A DNA stretch of 64,000 nt from Capniomyces stellatus (Eukaryota > Kickxellomycota > Harpellomycetes > Harpellales > Legeriomycetaceae), in the NCBI GenBank assembly GCA_001661515.1, contig LUVW01000011.1, forward strand, positions 367,789 through 431,788, given 5' to 3'. Below, in pieces: positions 34,326-46,775 of this stretch (position 1 is its first letter; each line of letters starts with the position of its first letter). Below the pieces are notes generated by a model, which was not told the DNA's origin, did not search any database, and saw only the letters and a list, made by a program, of their open reading frames with translations. The translations under genes and the position numbers were made by a program.

Positions 34326-37300
34326 ATGGATAAAAAAATGCAAGGTAGTTCGAAAAAAGAGACAGGAAATGCAGATAAGGCCAAAAATGGCAACAAAAGA
34401 GTCAAAGGGCTGGGAGACGCAACCCTTTGGCAGCACATAACCTTCAGCTGGAGCTCCGAGCTTATTTGGGGGTATCGTAAAAAGGGGCAGAGTATTACAA
34501 CAGATATAATACCAGACCTTATGCTGGAGGACGAAACAGGCGAGATATGTAGAAGACTCAAGCTTGCGTGGAGCGAGGAAGTAAAAATGGGTAGAAACTC
34601 GTTGTATAGAGCCTTGTTCAAGGTTATAGGCAAAGATATATGCATAGGAGGTTTTTTTGGCTTTATCGAGACGCTGTTCAAGGTTGCACAGGCGGTTCTT
34701 TTGGGGTATCTTATTCGGTTTTTCAGAACAACAGAAATACCAACTTACCAAGTAAGCCAAGATGTTTATAATGAATATTCTGTTTCTAAATAGTATATAA
34801 TGTATATGTAGACTCTAAGGGTTGCTTTGAATTGACCAAACTTGTCGTTGATGCGAGTGCTTGAATAAACCGAGTTGATTATACATGCACAATAGGGGTA
34901 TCTGTATGCAGCTGGTCTTAGTGTGTGTGTATTTATTGGGGGGGCTTTACATCATTACTTTTTCTTCCCAATGACCCGGTCAGGGTACAAGGCACGAGTA
35001 GGATTGATAGCGTTGCTGTTTGAAAAGTCGTTGACAATATCGTCCTCATCCTCCAAGTCGACGGGAGAGGCAATAAACCTGATATCAAACGACATTCAGC
35101 CATTTGAGAATGGGCTGCCATTTATCAACTACATCTGGCTTGGGCCCTTTGAGATGATCCTTTGTTTGGGATTTTTGTGGTTGAACTTGGGAGTCTCGGG
35201 AATAATAGCGTTTGTAACATATCTAGTGATTGTGCCGTTACAGGGTTACATTGCAAGCTTTTTTGGAAAGTTCCGAGAAAACACTGTTAGGTTTAGAGAC
35301 GATAGAATAAAGCTGCTAGCAGACGTTTTGGGAGGAATTGAGATAGTTAAGCTAAACACATGGGAGCTCCCTTTGTTGAAACGAATCACAAAACTCAGAA
35401 AACTGGAAAACAATTCTTTAAAAAGGGTTGCAGTGCTTAAGGGGCTGATCAATGGTTTGTTTATTAGCTCTTCGCAGATTGTTCAGATGGTATCGTTTGT
35501 TTCGTTGTGGGCGTTGGTGGTAAAAGGATTAGGGAACAATATTGGCGGTAAAGGAGAGTTTTTGCCAGAAAATATATTCCCTAGTGTTGCACTGTTTAGC
35601 GTAATGCGTTTGACAATGACATCTTTTATTCCTAAGGTTTTGGAATGTTTTGGTGAGGCTCGGGTAAGTGCACACCGAATAACCGAGTTCCTGCTTTTAC
35701 CAAGCTCGCAGGTAATGGACGGAGGAAGTGCTAACACCATTTCTTCAGACAAAAGCCATAGTTCTAGAAGTGAGATGGTTGTGCTTAAGGATGCCAGTTT
35801 CAGCTGGAAAAACACGCAAGTTGGGTTAGAAAGCTCCGAAAATGGAAGCAAAGTAAATAACAGCAGGGCTAAAGACGATGGGCTAGCAGACAAAAGTTCA
35901 GCTGCTGGCAGTGACACCAATACTTTTAAACACACGTCAGCAACTCTGCACAACCTGGACCTGGTAATTGAAAAGGGTGAGCTGTTGGGGATAGTTGGGA
36001 TTGTTGGCAGCGGAAAGTCGTCGCTTTGCCAGGCAATACTGGGGGAGATGCAGCTGATTAGCGGGGACATGAAGATTGATCTGAGTAGCGGGTTGGTGGC
36101 TGGAACAGTGGTTGATGGAGCTGGATCATTTGATGGCGAAATAACACGCTCGCCTATAGCATACTCGTCGCAGTCGGCGTGGATATTTGGGGGAACAATA
36201 ATGGACAACATTCTGTTTGGGTCAAAGTACGAAGCAGATTGGTTTAGCCAAGTAGTCAACGCGTGCTCGCTAAACAACGATTTTGACCAGTTTGAAAAGC
36301 GGGAACACACGGTTATTGGAGAGCGAGGAGCAACACTCAGTGGGGGTCAGCGAGCACGAGTTTCGTTGGCGCGGGCAGTGTACCAAAGAGCAGAGCTGTA
36401 CATACTGGATGATCCGTTGTCGGCGGTGGACCCAAAGGTAGCGCGGCAGCTGTTTGAGAAGGTGATTTGCGGGCTGCTGAAGGACAAAACCAGAATACTT
36501 GTGACGCATCAGTTGCAGTTTATCCACGAGAGCAACAAGGTGGCGATACTTGAGGAGGGAAGAATAGTTCACTATGGGCTGCCAGAGGACATTCCGAGCC
36601 TTGACGAGTACAACGTGTCGTCAGACTTCACTGGTGGTGAAACACCATTGGGTGTTATGGCAAACACGCCACGTGGGTACCCGTTTGGAGCAGCTGCCAG
36701 TGGCATGGATTTAGAGAAGGCACTGGCTAAAGCAGCAATAGAAAAGAACAAGCCACAGAGCATCTATAATGACAGGGACGGGGCTGGGATTTCCAGCTAT
36801 TCACCAGAAGCAATTGATGTGGATGCAGGTGAGCTGCCAGAGTCGCACAGGGTGGATGGTGTTTCTGCTGTTTCAATCAAGTCGCCTGATGAGGGTTCTG
36901 GAGATGAAAAAAAGACAGATTTATATGTACTTGGAGGAGAGGAAGTGATTGACGGCAAATCAACGCAATTGAGTCTCTACATCAAATATCTGAGCTTTGG
37001 GTCATCATCCCTTCAAATACTGGGGTGCTTTTTACTGGCGATTTTGATGCAAGGTGGTCTGATGTCGTGTGATTGGTACTTGTCCCGATGGACATCGATT
37101 CCTCAAGATCAGCAATCAAACAGCACCAACGCATACACGTACATTGGGCTGGTAATTGGAACGGTCTTTATTGCGCTGCTGACTAGTATTTCGCTGTTTA
37201 GACTGCTGCTATCAGCATCAAACGGCTTGTTTTTGAAAATGCTTAAATCTGTTCTTGAAACTTCACTAGGTTTTTTCCAATCACAGCCGCAAGGAAGAGT

Positions 37301-38768
37301 GCTGAACAGGTTTAGCAAAGATCAAAGCAACACTGATGAGGTTCTTCCAACCAATTTCATAGACTCGTTGCTTTTGTTTAACCAGATTATTGGTGCGCTG
37401 GTATTTGTTTGCTTGGCCAACGTATACCTGTTGATAGTTATTCCGTTTTTGCTTGGCGCATTTGTGTGGCTTAGACAGGCGTATATGCACACCAGTAGAC
37501 AACTCAAACGTATTGAGTCTATTTCTAGAAGCCCTGTGTATGCTCTTTTGTCAGAAACTCTTGATGGGTTGGTGACCGTTAGAGCATTTTCAGCACAGAG
37601 TCGTTTTAACAAGACATTTGTCGAGTTCCAAAACGAAAACAGCAGAGCGTTTTTTTCCTTCATTGGTGCTGCTCGATGGCTGGGAATGCGGCTGGATTTT
37701 ACCACATCGGTCTTTTGCACAATCAGTGCGTTTTCAATGGTTATTATCAAAGACTCGATTAGTCCAAGTCTTGCTGGCTTATCCATGAGTTATGTGCTGT
37801 ACTTGATTGGCATGGTGCAGTGGGCAGTTAGACAAAGTATTGAAGTAGAAATCGGATTTGTTTCTGTTGATAGAAACATTGAATACACCAAGCTTGTACC
37901 CGAGGATCCCCTTAAAGACTCTGAAACCTCGCTGCTACTGCCAAAGGTGTGGCCAGCCGAGGCAAATGTTGACTTTAAAAGCCTCAGCCTAAAATACCCA
38001 AACACAGACAAACCGGTTCTAAACAACATCACAATCGACATCAAGTCGTGCGAGAAGGTTGGGGTTGTGGGCCGAACTGGGGCTGGAAAGTCGTCGCTAG
38101 TTTCGTGTTTGTTCCGGCTGGTTGAGCCATATCCAAACGGATGCATCACCATTGACGGAGTGAACATCTCAAACCTCAAGCTGCATGATCTCCGGTCCAA
38201 CCTGAGCATGATTCCACAGCAACCATTCCTGTTTGAAGGTTCGCTGCGGTTCAACCTGGACCCGTGGGGCGAGTACTCGGACACGCAGATATGGGATGCG
38301 CTTGAGGCGTCAAAACTAAAAGCTTCAGTTGAAAAGCTGCCAAACAAGCTCGAGTCGGCGGTTGTTGAAAACGGCAAGAACTTTAGCGTTGGCGAGCGAC
38401 AGCTGATATCGCTGTGCCGCGCTATTCTGCGAAACTGCAAGCTGGTTGTGATGGACGAGGCAACAGCAAACGTAGACTTGGAAACCGACAAGCTGATCCA
38501 GCAGTCGATCCACTCAAACTTCAAAAACTCAACAGTCATCACGATTGCACATCGCCTACACACGGTGATTGGCGGTGGGTATGATAAGGTCCTGGTTTTG
38601 GACCGAGGAAACGTGATTGAGTTTGGCGAGCCCTGGGAGCTGATCCAGAACAAGGACTCACTGCTTGGGAAAATGATTGCTGACACTGGCGAGGCAATGC
38701 AGGAACAGCTTAGAATACTTGCATACAACCAGTGGGCATCAAAACGCACAACACAGCCGCAAGAATAG
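34326..38768 (+). CDS. ABCC/MRP-type full-length ABC transporter
   Basis: Two exons: 34326-34751 and 34896-38768, joining TYQ to GYLYAAG in phase; 1432 residues. The layout is TMD1-NBD1-TMD2-NBD2 with no extra N-terminal TMD0, so it is a short MRP (ABCC4-like). The N-terminus carries LWQHITFSWSSELI, as in this subfamily. NBD1 has Walker A GIVGSGKSS (about 510), signature LSGGQRARVSLARA (about 624) and the ABCC-type Walker B LYILDDPLSAVD. NBD2 has Walker A GRTGAGKSS (about 1199), signature FSVGERQLISLCRA (about 1304) and Walker B LVVMDEATANVD. Relatives export organic anions and glutathione conjugates at the plasma or vacuolar membrane; the substrate cannot be read here. A Gly/Ser-rich linker precedes Walker A of NBD1, and a long linker separates NBD1 from TMD2. 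Confidence 0.93.
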
Positions 38769-39376
38769 TTCCCCCCCCCCCTTTTTTTATACTATTGTCT
38801 ACTTTATTCTTTACCATTACCAACTATCGCTATATAATAGCTAAGCCAAAGCTTCTCTATTGTTGGCATAAGGGGTGTCTGGTTTTATTAACACAAATAA
38901 AATTAAACCTTTTTTAAAACACCATCCCAATCAAATCCAACCCGTCCTTGCTTTACTTTATAGTTTGAATTTAGTGTCGGTGTTTGTTTCCCTTTTTTTT
39001 TTTTTCCTTTTGGTTCGTTGAATTTGTTCTATTTAATTGATTTAATTACTAATAATTTCCAGATTTATCTAGAACAACATAGAAAAAAAGTGAAAAAAAG
39101 TGAGAAAAAAAGTTGAATCAGAGGATCAAAAAAAAAAACAATAAATTTCGATTACTCTAAAATTTATTTTTCACTATTTCTCACTATTAATGTTAAAGGT
39201 ACCACTTGCTTTTTTTTAGTTTACATTCCAGTGATTGTCAAGTAAAAGTAATATAAATTTAAAACAAAACTCGAGTATATAAATATCGGTTCTGTAAAGA
39301 TAGTATCCAACCATTTGTAAACAAACAGAAACAAAAATAGACATATAAAACAAGAATCGTCGGTAACGCTGCGAAA
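38769..39376. other. Intergenic spacer
   Basis: 608 bases including a C run then T run right after the ABC gene stop (38769-38788), and an A/G-rich block (39070-39140, repeated AAAAAAAGTGA) that probably belongs to the FES1 promoter. No gene is seen. Confidence 0.5.
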
Positions 39377-40978
39377 ATGGACAAATTACTGAAATGGGCT
39401 ATTTTAAACACTGCAACAAAGGATGAGGATGCTCCACCGACCGATTCTAGTACCGTAGTTGAAAAAAAATATGTAAGCTTTTGCTCGATACTTAAAACTA
39501 CGCGTAAATCTTTATCCAAATTGACGAAGCGTGATTTATTTGATTTTGACTTTGATTTTGGTATTGACAATCATTCTTTTTGGTAATTTTAGGACCCAGA
39601 GATTTTGGAAGCTATTCTAGGAAAGCCAGTTTCAACTCAAATGTTAGGTAAGTTTTTGCGCCTTATTCATAAGGTACATGTAATCTTTTCTATAAAGTGG
39701 GCTCCTACTTGTTTCAAACGCGGGTTATGTCAAACGCGGGTTATACTTCACACGAGTTATGCAAAACATGTTAGTTATTTATTGATACTTACCCTTGAAT
39801 GTGTGTTTAGAATGTTTGGCCTACATTGAAGATGAATCAAAGACGATCGAAAACCGAGAAATTGAAATCGACAACTTGGAAATGGTAAGCATAAGAACAT
39901 TCCGAACATGAACTTGTTTGCAAGAATAATACTAATGTTGTTTTTATCGTTTGTTGTGATCCATTTAGTTTGTTGAGCAAATAGATAATGCATCAAGTAA
40001 GCTATTTATGGTTTGAATATCCGACTTGTGTGTGTGTGTGTTTTGTTTTTGTTTAAAAGAAAGAAAGTTTGTTGTGAATTATTATGATTGTAAACCAAAA
40101 AAAAAACAAATCAATAATACCATCATTTTTCCTTTTTTTTATGATTGACGATTTAGATTTAGAGCCCTTGGGAATGTGGCCGCGGTTGTTTAAACTGTTA
40201 GAATCCGAGCACGAATCTATGAGGTTTGGATCGTTGTGGGTAATGGCAACAGCACTCCAGCACAATCCCAATGCTCAAAAGGCAGTAAGCACACTATTTT
40301 TGTTATCTGTTTTTATTTGTAGAATGTACGAACTGTTGTGGTTATGTGGTTATAAATTGACAGGATATTAATACAAAGCGCTGTGTTTTACAAACAAAAC
40401 GGCAATAGTTTAGCAAGCACAAGGGAATTGGGATGCTTCTTGACCACTTGAAAACCGAAAAAGTCGAAAAAGTTGTTACAAAAATAATATACACAATCTC
40501 GTCGTATGTAAGGAATAACAGTGTTGGGTTTAGCGAGCTAATTAAGCACGATGGAATCGACACATTGATTGAGTTTGTCAAGCCCATAAACACTGAAGAA
40601 GGTATTATCAGCGGTTCGTCTGAATCAATGAAGAAGGTGGCGTTTCTATTGTTTGCCTTGGTAAAAGAGGCTCAGGATCTCGAGTCTGACGAAAATGCAA
40701 GGCCACCAACCGCATTCCCTTCTGCTCTTATTGAAAAAGGCTTGTCAACCAGACTAACCAACTATATCAACTCGCTGGATTCTGACTACGACGTAAATTT
40801 GGCTGAACTGACACTTAACCTGTTGGCTTGTTTGGCTAAAGATCCTATCAATACCAAATCAGACACCACTCCTGGTCGCTTGGTTTTATTGAAAAACAAG
40901 TTTAGTTCATGCGATTTAGAAGATGAAGATTGGGTCAGCGTAGATTCTATTTTCGGTAGTCTAATCAACGTAGACTAA
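39377..40978 (+). CDS. FES1: Hsp70 nucleotide exchange factor Fes1 (HspBP1 family), copy 1
   Basis: Six exons: 39377-39472, 39593-39647, 39811-39884, 39969-39996, 40157-40284, 40409-40978; phases agree, giving 316 residues. Fes1 binds the cytosolic Hsp70 ATPase domain and speeds ADP release, helping clear misfolded proteins. The start MDKLLKWAI is the family signature. DPEILEAILGKP, MLECLAYIED, IDNLEMFVEQIDNA, NLEPLGMWPRLFKLLESEHE and LWVMATALQHNPNAQKAFSK then follow, as in Fes1/HspBP1 armadillo repeats. The last exon holds the remaining repeats, ending in a divergent C-terminus. The acceptor of exon 6 (CAATAG at 40408) was chosen because it restores AFSKHKGIGMLL in phase 0. A second, diverged copy follows 672 bases downstream. 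Confidence 0.92.
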
Positions 40979-41650
40979 ATCACACCAGCTTTTATTATCA
41001 TCCTTCTTATTATATTTCATGCTTTCAGCACAGACGCTGCTTTAATGATTGCTATTATTCAAAGAAAATGAAACAATGACTCTGCCTTTTTAGAACCGTT
41101 TTGCTTTCAATAAAGGTCCCGAACCAAAACTTGACCACCTATATTTTTTTTTAGTTCATATAATTGATTCATATCAAACCCATTTACCTTATTACCCTGT
41201 TTGCCTTCATTTTTATGTGTACACTCATATTGATATAAATAATATGCTAAGCCCCTAGACACTTAATTTGAGCCACAAACTTGGTCATCATGCTTGCATA
41301 CAAACATCTTTTCTTTATTTTATACTGATTTTGTGTTGTTTATGGTACCATGCTGTTGGCAAGTGTTTTATTTTATGAGTATACACTGCATACTGCCAAC
41401 TATTCTTGAGGCTGTCAACTTGAATAAACTAATTTTGGCCAAACAGCAACTAATCAATATAGCTTTCTTTTATCCTTGGGAACTACTGGCTGTTAAAAGT
41501 AACTAATGGAAGACAAGGCTATGAAGATAATGTATATAAGAGAATGTTTTGCGCTTTAAACCCGTCTTGACTTGTAAATATATAAAACTTGTAAACAGTT
41601 TGAATATTAAATACACCCCGTAAACCGTCAGCGAATAACGAGATCTAGCT
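40979..41650. other. Spacer between the tandem FES1 genes
   Basis: 672 bases with no exon seen. It should contain the terminator of copy 1 and promoter of copy 2. A plus-strand 70-codon frame lacks family similarity and phase partners. Confidence 0.5.
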
Positions 41651-43407
41651 ATGGAGAAACTATTTGCCTGGTCGATTAGAGTAACCGAGTCTAGTAGGGA
41701 CACGGAAAGTAAAGTTGGCCTGAACAGCGAGATAAAATATGGTATATTTGAACTTCGACCAAATGTAAGACATTATAAATATATAAAATCATAACATCAC
41801 TGGTGTAGATATATTCTTTTGAATTGCTTGATTGCTTGGTGAAAAACATCCAATGTGCAGAAATATTCCAGTAAACAAATAAATACTGCAAATAAATAGG
41901 AACCCGAACTACTGGAAAATGATCTGGGATCGAACGATTCGATCAAAATAATGCGCAAGTCCCAAACCATGACATGGTTACAATTTGTTGAAACCCTTGT
42001 ACATTATATAATTGCCTGTGCATTTTAAGCTGATGTGAAAACTTGACAATTATGTGTCGCTGATAGATTGCCTGCATTATATACGAGATACCTCTAAGAG
42101 CCTGAAGAATAGAAAGGCGATGATGGACAACCTGGCAGTGGTAATACAATCACACTTTATAATTTTGTAGCAAGCACACAACACTAAAACCACGTCTCAT
42201 TGTCAAGTTATTATTGCAAACTGTACGATTTGTTAAATATAGAACCTTCAACCAAAACCATACAGATCGCAAACAATAAAGCACACTATTTACTTGTATT
42301 TCTGTTGTTACATTTATAGCTTGTGGAAGAGACAGATAACATCTCTGGTAAGTTTACCCCAAGACTACCGATGATTGTTTAGGTGTTAAAAGTGAATTGG
42401 AGAAAACTGGTAGACCTTGGCTAAACCCAACATCAACAATCCAATTAGGTCTGGAAAGAGTGAATCTGTGGCCCAAACTGTTCAAACTGTTCAAGTCAGG
42501 CAGCGAGGTGGTTCGAGTGGGAGCACTTCGAGTAACCGACATAGCCGTACTGAAAAGCAAGAAAATGCAGATAGATGTAACCACCTACCATTAAAAAAAA
42601 AATTAAAAAAAAATATCAGATAATTTGTATAGTTTGTCTAGTTTTGATGAAATAAACGGGGGGGGGGGGGGTTTCTTTTAGAAAAAAGAATGCACCAGTT
42701 TTTTCACAATACGCCTTGACCACAACTAACCAGCTCTATGCAAAAAAAAATAAAAAATAACCAAATAGTTTGTAAAAAGCTACGGAATAAAACAAGTTCT
42801 GACACTGCTGCTTAACGACCCTAGCAACGACATCAAGTCAAAATGCATCCATGTAACCATGAAGTTCTCAAGAAAAAGTGTTTATCTTTTTGCCGAGCTT
42901 ATAAAGGTTGGGGGGCTGGAAATCATTGCCGATCTCATCAAACCATTAGATAAATACAGCGACGTGAACCTAGACACAGTGTTGAATGCACACCTAGTGT
43001 TGAAACGCGCTTTACACATGCTGTACCATCTTTTGATCAAGTCTAGAAATGCCCAGACAAGCGAATATCATTTTCCTTCAAGTTACTTTGTCGAAGCTTT
43101 AATTGAATACCACACCATTGAAAAAGTGATGATGATGCTGAGATCCCTGAGCTACAACTACTTGGACTTGGCAGAAATCTCTTTAAAGTTCATAGTTTGT
43201 CTATCTAGCTGCAACATAGGGAAGCAGCAGATCTGCAATATCATCAGCCTGCACGAAGTCGACAACTCACAGCTAGATTTTAAAAAGTTGCTGGTAATCT
43301 GGAATAAAAAGTTCTATAACTCTGATATCAGCCAGGAAGACTGGTATAGCTTGAGAGCGCTGTGCGGGCTTAACGCCTGGGGCTTGAACAAGATCGATAA
43401 TTCCTGA
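41651..43407 (+). CDS. Divergent FES1/HspBP1 paralogue, copy 2
   Basis: Six exons: 41651-41764, 41900-41954, 42067-42140, 42320-42347, 42449-42576, 42769-43407; 345 residues. Exons 2 to 5 are 55, 74, 28 and 128 bases, exactly the lengths and phases of copy 1. Aligned blocks are MEKLFAWSI / MDKLLKWAI, EPELLENDLG / DPEILEAILG, IMHCLHYIRD / MLECLAYIED and NLWPKLFKLF / GMWPRLFKLL. The fit is too close for chance, so this is a tandem duplicate. Intron 2 appears to start with GC (GCAAGT). Copy 2 is more diverged: the HNPNAQKA-type motif of exon 5 is replaced by LKSKKMQID. A run of 12 G lies in intron 5. The open frame argues it is a functional gene, though its Hsp70 partner may differ. Confidence 0.85.
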
Positions 43408-43708
43408 TACCAGGTCGTCGAATAAATTAATCAATCAGTCTAATTATATGCTCTATTTTATAACTAATACAATATATATATTATATACGATTTCAAAAAT
43501 AAAATATTCTTCCATCTCAACAACAAAAGTAAACCTCTAATTATGTATACTTGGATCAAAAATGTTGCTGATTAGATAGATAAGTTAGTAGGTTTGGTGC
43601 TCTAGCCTTGCCAACTAATTAGCCCAAAACTCTAAAAAAAAGGAGTGCTTTAATACCAAAGCCAAATGCATAGCTAAAGTGCACATTTAAACATCATATT
43701 ACTCTAAA
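43408..43708. other. Convergent intergenic spacer
   Basis: 301 AT-rich bases between the 3' ends of the FES1 paralogue and the radical-SAM gene; TATATATTATATA near 43473-43486. No gene is seen. Confidence 0.5.
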
Positions 43709-45354
43709 TCATCTGTCTTTAGGCAGAATCTGTAATATGACACTATCGATGACTTGCATTCCTTGTGTTGTAGGAACCAACAAGCAATTGCTTGATTCAT
43801 AGGATCCGTTTTTGGTGTTGGTATCGGTATCGAGTTCCCACTTTAGTAAACCGTCGTTGATGAGATTTTCAACACTTTCCATATCAAGAAACTAATTTGT
43901 ACACATAGTTTGGATAGTTTTTACATATTTTTTGCCTAATCTAGCAAGCAAAAACAATGCTTCAAAGTAATTGGCAGAGTTCTAACTCGCCATAAAATGA
44001 ACAAATATATACTACTAATGTACATCAGCCAGGTGAACTTACATCTTTAATGTGGTATTTGTTGTTTGTCAGTTCTAGAAAAGCCTTTTCGCTAACTCCA
44101 TAAATACTTCTCAAGCCAAGCATTACAAATTCCTCCATACAGGAGTAGGCATCCAATCCATCCACTTTAGCAAACCCATGTCCAACTTGATCAATCTGAG
44201 CCATCCATCTTTTTGGATCTCTAATACACACAGTGTTCATTTTCAGATTTTTGTCAATAGCATCATTACTAGCGCCAACCGGCTTGCCATAGTTTTGATT
44301 CAAAAATCGACCATGTGCGCCAGGACCAATGCCTATATACTCGCCACCAGACCAGTAGTGTTTGTTGTGCACTCCTTCGGACTCAAAGTTCCTCGCATAG
44401 TTTGATACCTCGTATCTGCGCAAGCCGTGCTTTGTGGTATTCTCTAGCGCAACTTCGTACATTTCTGCCATTTCGTCCATATCTGGAAGTGCAACATATT
44501 TGTTTTTTACCTGGTTGTGTAGTGGTGTTCCAAGCTCTACAGTTAACTGGTAAATCGACATATGGTTCCCGCAAATAGACAAAGCATGGTTTATTTCTTT
44601 ACTCCAGTCCTCAACAGTTTGGTTTGGCCTGCCAAATATCATGTCAAAAGTTACGCCTTTAGAAAACAGCTTTTTGGCTTTCTCTATTGCAACTTCGCCC
44701 TCTAACCCAGTATGATTCCTGCCCATCCATTTCAAATCTCTGTCGTTGAAAGACTGAATGCCGATAGAGTATCTATTTACCCCTGACTCTTGGAAGGATT
44801 TCATCTTATTGACCTCAAAGGATGTTGGGTTTGACTCTAGGGTTATCTCCGCGTTGGGCAGTATCTTGCACTTTTTTGACACCAGCTCTAGTATCCCGCG
44901 CACCATAGACGGCCTTGCCAAACTTGGAGTACCACCTCCAAAATATATACTACAAATATCACGGTTTTCTTTTCCTGAAAGCGCCGTATCGAGTTCTTTG
45001 ATAAGACAAGACTCCATTCTTTCATTCTGGACGTTTGAATCAACATATTTGTTAAAGTTGCAAAAGTTGCATTTGCTAAATGATAAAGTGTATACAGATA
45101 TATCAGTTGTTTGTCTCTTATTTTATACTTTTCCGGTTTATTTGTGTTAGCAGTCCCGCTTTATAGCTATCAATATCCGGCGTTCGATTATTATGGATAA
45201 AACGTGCTTACAATTCGCAGTATGGCCAATGTACATAGATCGAAAGCGGTTTGCTGGCTTTGGCAGTATTTTTTGTATCGGGATTCGAAAAGTATCTTTT
45301 GGATCCCCTGATACAAGTGGGGCTCAGATACTTGAGCCCGTTAGTTGGCCTCAT
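43709..45354 (-). CDS. HemW/RSAD1-like radical SAM protein, probably mitochondrial
   Basis: Three exons: 45354-45212, 45075-44043, 43891-43709; phases agree, giving 452 residues. The iron-sulfur motif is split by intron 1: HWPYCEF in exon 1 joins KCNFC in exon 2, giving the C-x3-C-x2-C of radical SAM enzymes. Exon 2 continues SIYFGGGTPSLA, LESNPTSFE, GVNRYSIGIQSFND, IYQLTVELGTPL and RRYEVSNYAR, then HNKHYWSGGEYIGIGPGAHG, the HemW-type block. The start at 45354 (MRPTNGLKYLSPTCIRGSK) is basic with no acids, like a mitochondrial presequence. HemW/RSAD1 proteins are haem chaperones; they resemble oxygen-independent coproporphyrinogen oxidase HemN but should not be called that enzyme without test. 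Confidence 0.9.
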
Positions 45355-46414
45355 TCTACCTACAACTTGGCTGCAATTTATAAATATTATGTTTACCACT
45401 TCTTGCTTCTAGTGCTTCCTGTGCATACCGTATTAGCTTTTTAAATCGGATTGAGAGTTTGTAAATTTGATTTTGAAATGCTGATAAAAGTCCCTACTTT
45501 AACACGCTCTTTGAAAAAAAAAATACGAGACTAAACACCCTGAATTGATCGTTTTTATATCACTTTATATTTTTTTTAAAAAAAAAAAATAGTGGGATAA
45601 TTTGGCCAACGCAATGTATTGGGTAAAAACATCAATCGAGTTGTGTTGATGGACTTTGGGATATACGTTTTCAGCTTAAAGACAGTCGGTAGTGGAAAGA
45701 CCTTACAGCGTAAAAAGAATGGGATGGCTGTATACCATCACACACTAAAGGTGGTGGTAGTTGACACGACCAACGCCACAGCAAGAAAGAGCATAATATC
45801 GCAAAAAGTAGAGAACAGTACCCATGAGTAAGATCATGGAATTACACCACTATTGTCTAGACTAGCCCTTGCTATGGTATCACACCAAACAAGGCTTATA
45901 TAGGTTTTACGACTGGACACACTTTTCTTGGGAACGTAAAATTACAATCAAACCCAAAATAATCATTCCCCACAAAACTATGTTGCAATACATCGGTAAT
46001 TTAAAGTAGTACGTTGCTGGCTCGGCTTGTTGGTGCAGACATCATGTTGAACAGAAATATCCAAGTTAAGTTGACGGCAAATTTTTTTACTTATGGGCTG
46101 GCTATAATTCTATAAATGTTATTCACAAGACATGTTACTGTTCCCTGTTATTGCTACACCCAAGCAAATCCAAGTTTTAAACTAGACACCTATTTGAACT
46201 CTGGAAAAGCCAAGCATATTGCTGGGCTGACAGATTCGGGCTTAAAAGCCATCAAAAGCAAGTTAACTTGACAGTTAATAGTGGTTCAATGTTTTTGGTG
46301 TTTATAGATCGACAGGTGATTTTAAATTTTTATTAAGCAAAAATTTATTTATTAAAGTCCAACTTTTCTATAAAATAATTTCAACTATGTCAGCCTAATT
46401 CTTAGAGAACGTTC
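45355..46414. other. Intergenic region with a weak small frame
   Basis: About 1.06 kb. A 70-codon plus-strand frame at 45619-45831 has reasonable composition (LKVVVVDTTNATARKS) and ends at a donor-like GTAAGA, but it lacks an ATG in frame at its start and I recognise no family. Nothing else is supported. Confidence 0.35.
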
Positions 46415-46775
46415 TTAACGGGTCTATAATGTGATGGTAATAAGTTAAATAAGTCAGATTAGTTTTAGTAAACTCAGATTAAAAAATCGAATTAACCTAG
46501 TCAATATTCCAGAAATTCAAAATCTAATCTTGGGAAATCTCAATACCCAAGATAAGCGCAGAACCACCAAATAGCATATAAATATACAATGCTTTAATAA
46601 TAATTATATTTACCTTGACGAAACCGATTGCGGCGGCGTTTTCACGGAAGCATTGACGGCAGATGTCGAGGCTGTACTTGCGGATCAAACCCATGCGGTG
46701 AGTGCATACACGGCACTGACGGGATCCTTTTCCGTATTTCTTTGGGCGTGAGTTCCAGATAGTTTCGTGAGACAT
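46415..46775 (-). CDS. RPS29: Small ribosomal subunit protein uS14 (S29)
   Basis: Exon 46775-46614 encodes 54 residues beginning [20 protein letters not shown]. The zinc site is C-x2-C (CRVC) and C-x2-C (CRQC) with the usual spacing, followed by [12 protein letters not shown]. This is nearly the whole 56-residue protein of the 40S head. The exon ends at GTAAAT; orthologues end with two more residues (such as Tyr-Arg), so a final mini-exon is expected. A candidate at 46423-46415 (after ATTATAG) reads Thr-Arg-stop in the right phase, but its position is uncertain. The frame upstream of the ATG (MTKKKILN...) is leader. Confidence 0.9.

Noticed and set aside
37790..38749. 319-codon minus-strand ORF over ABCC NBD2
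   Set aside because: Antisense shadow of the transporter; no family similarity, and the plus strand encodes complete Walker and signature motifs.
42348..42448. A 22-residue insertion in the FES1 paralogue before LWPKLF
   Set aside because: The first acceptor (42382) gives this insert, but the acceptor CAATTAG at 42448 yields a 128-base exon identical in length and phase to copy 1, so the insert is intron.
43709..45354. Coproporphyrinogen III oxidase (HemN)
   Set aside because: The fold is related, but the HNKHYW block and short N-terminus fit HemW/RSAD1 haem chaperones better.
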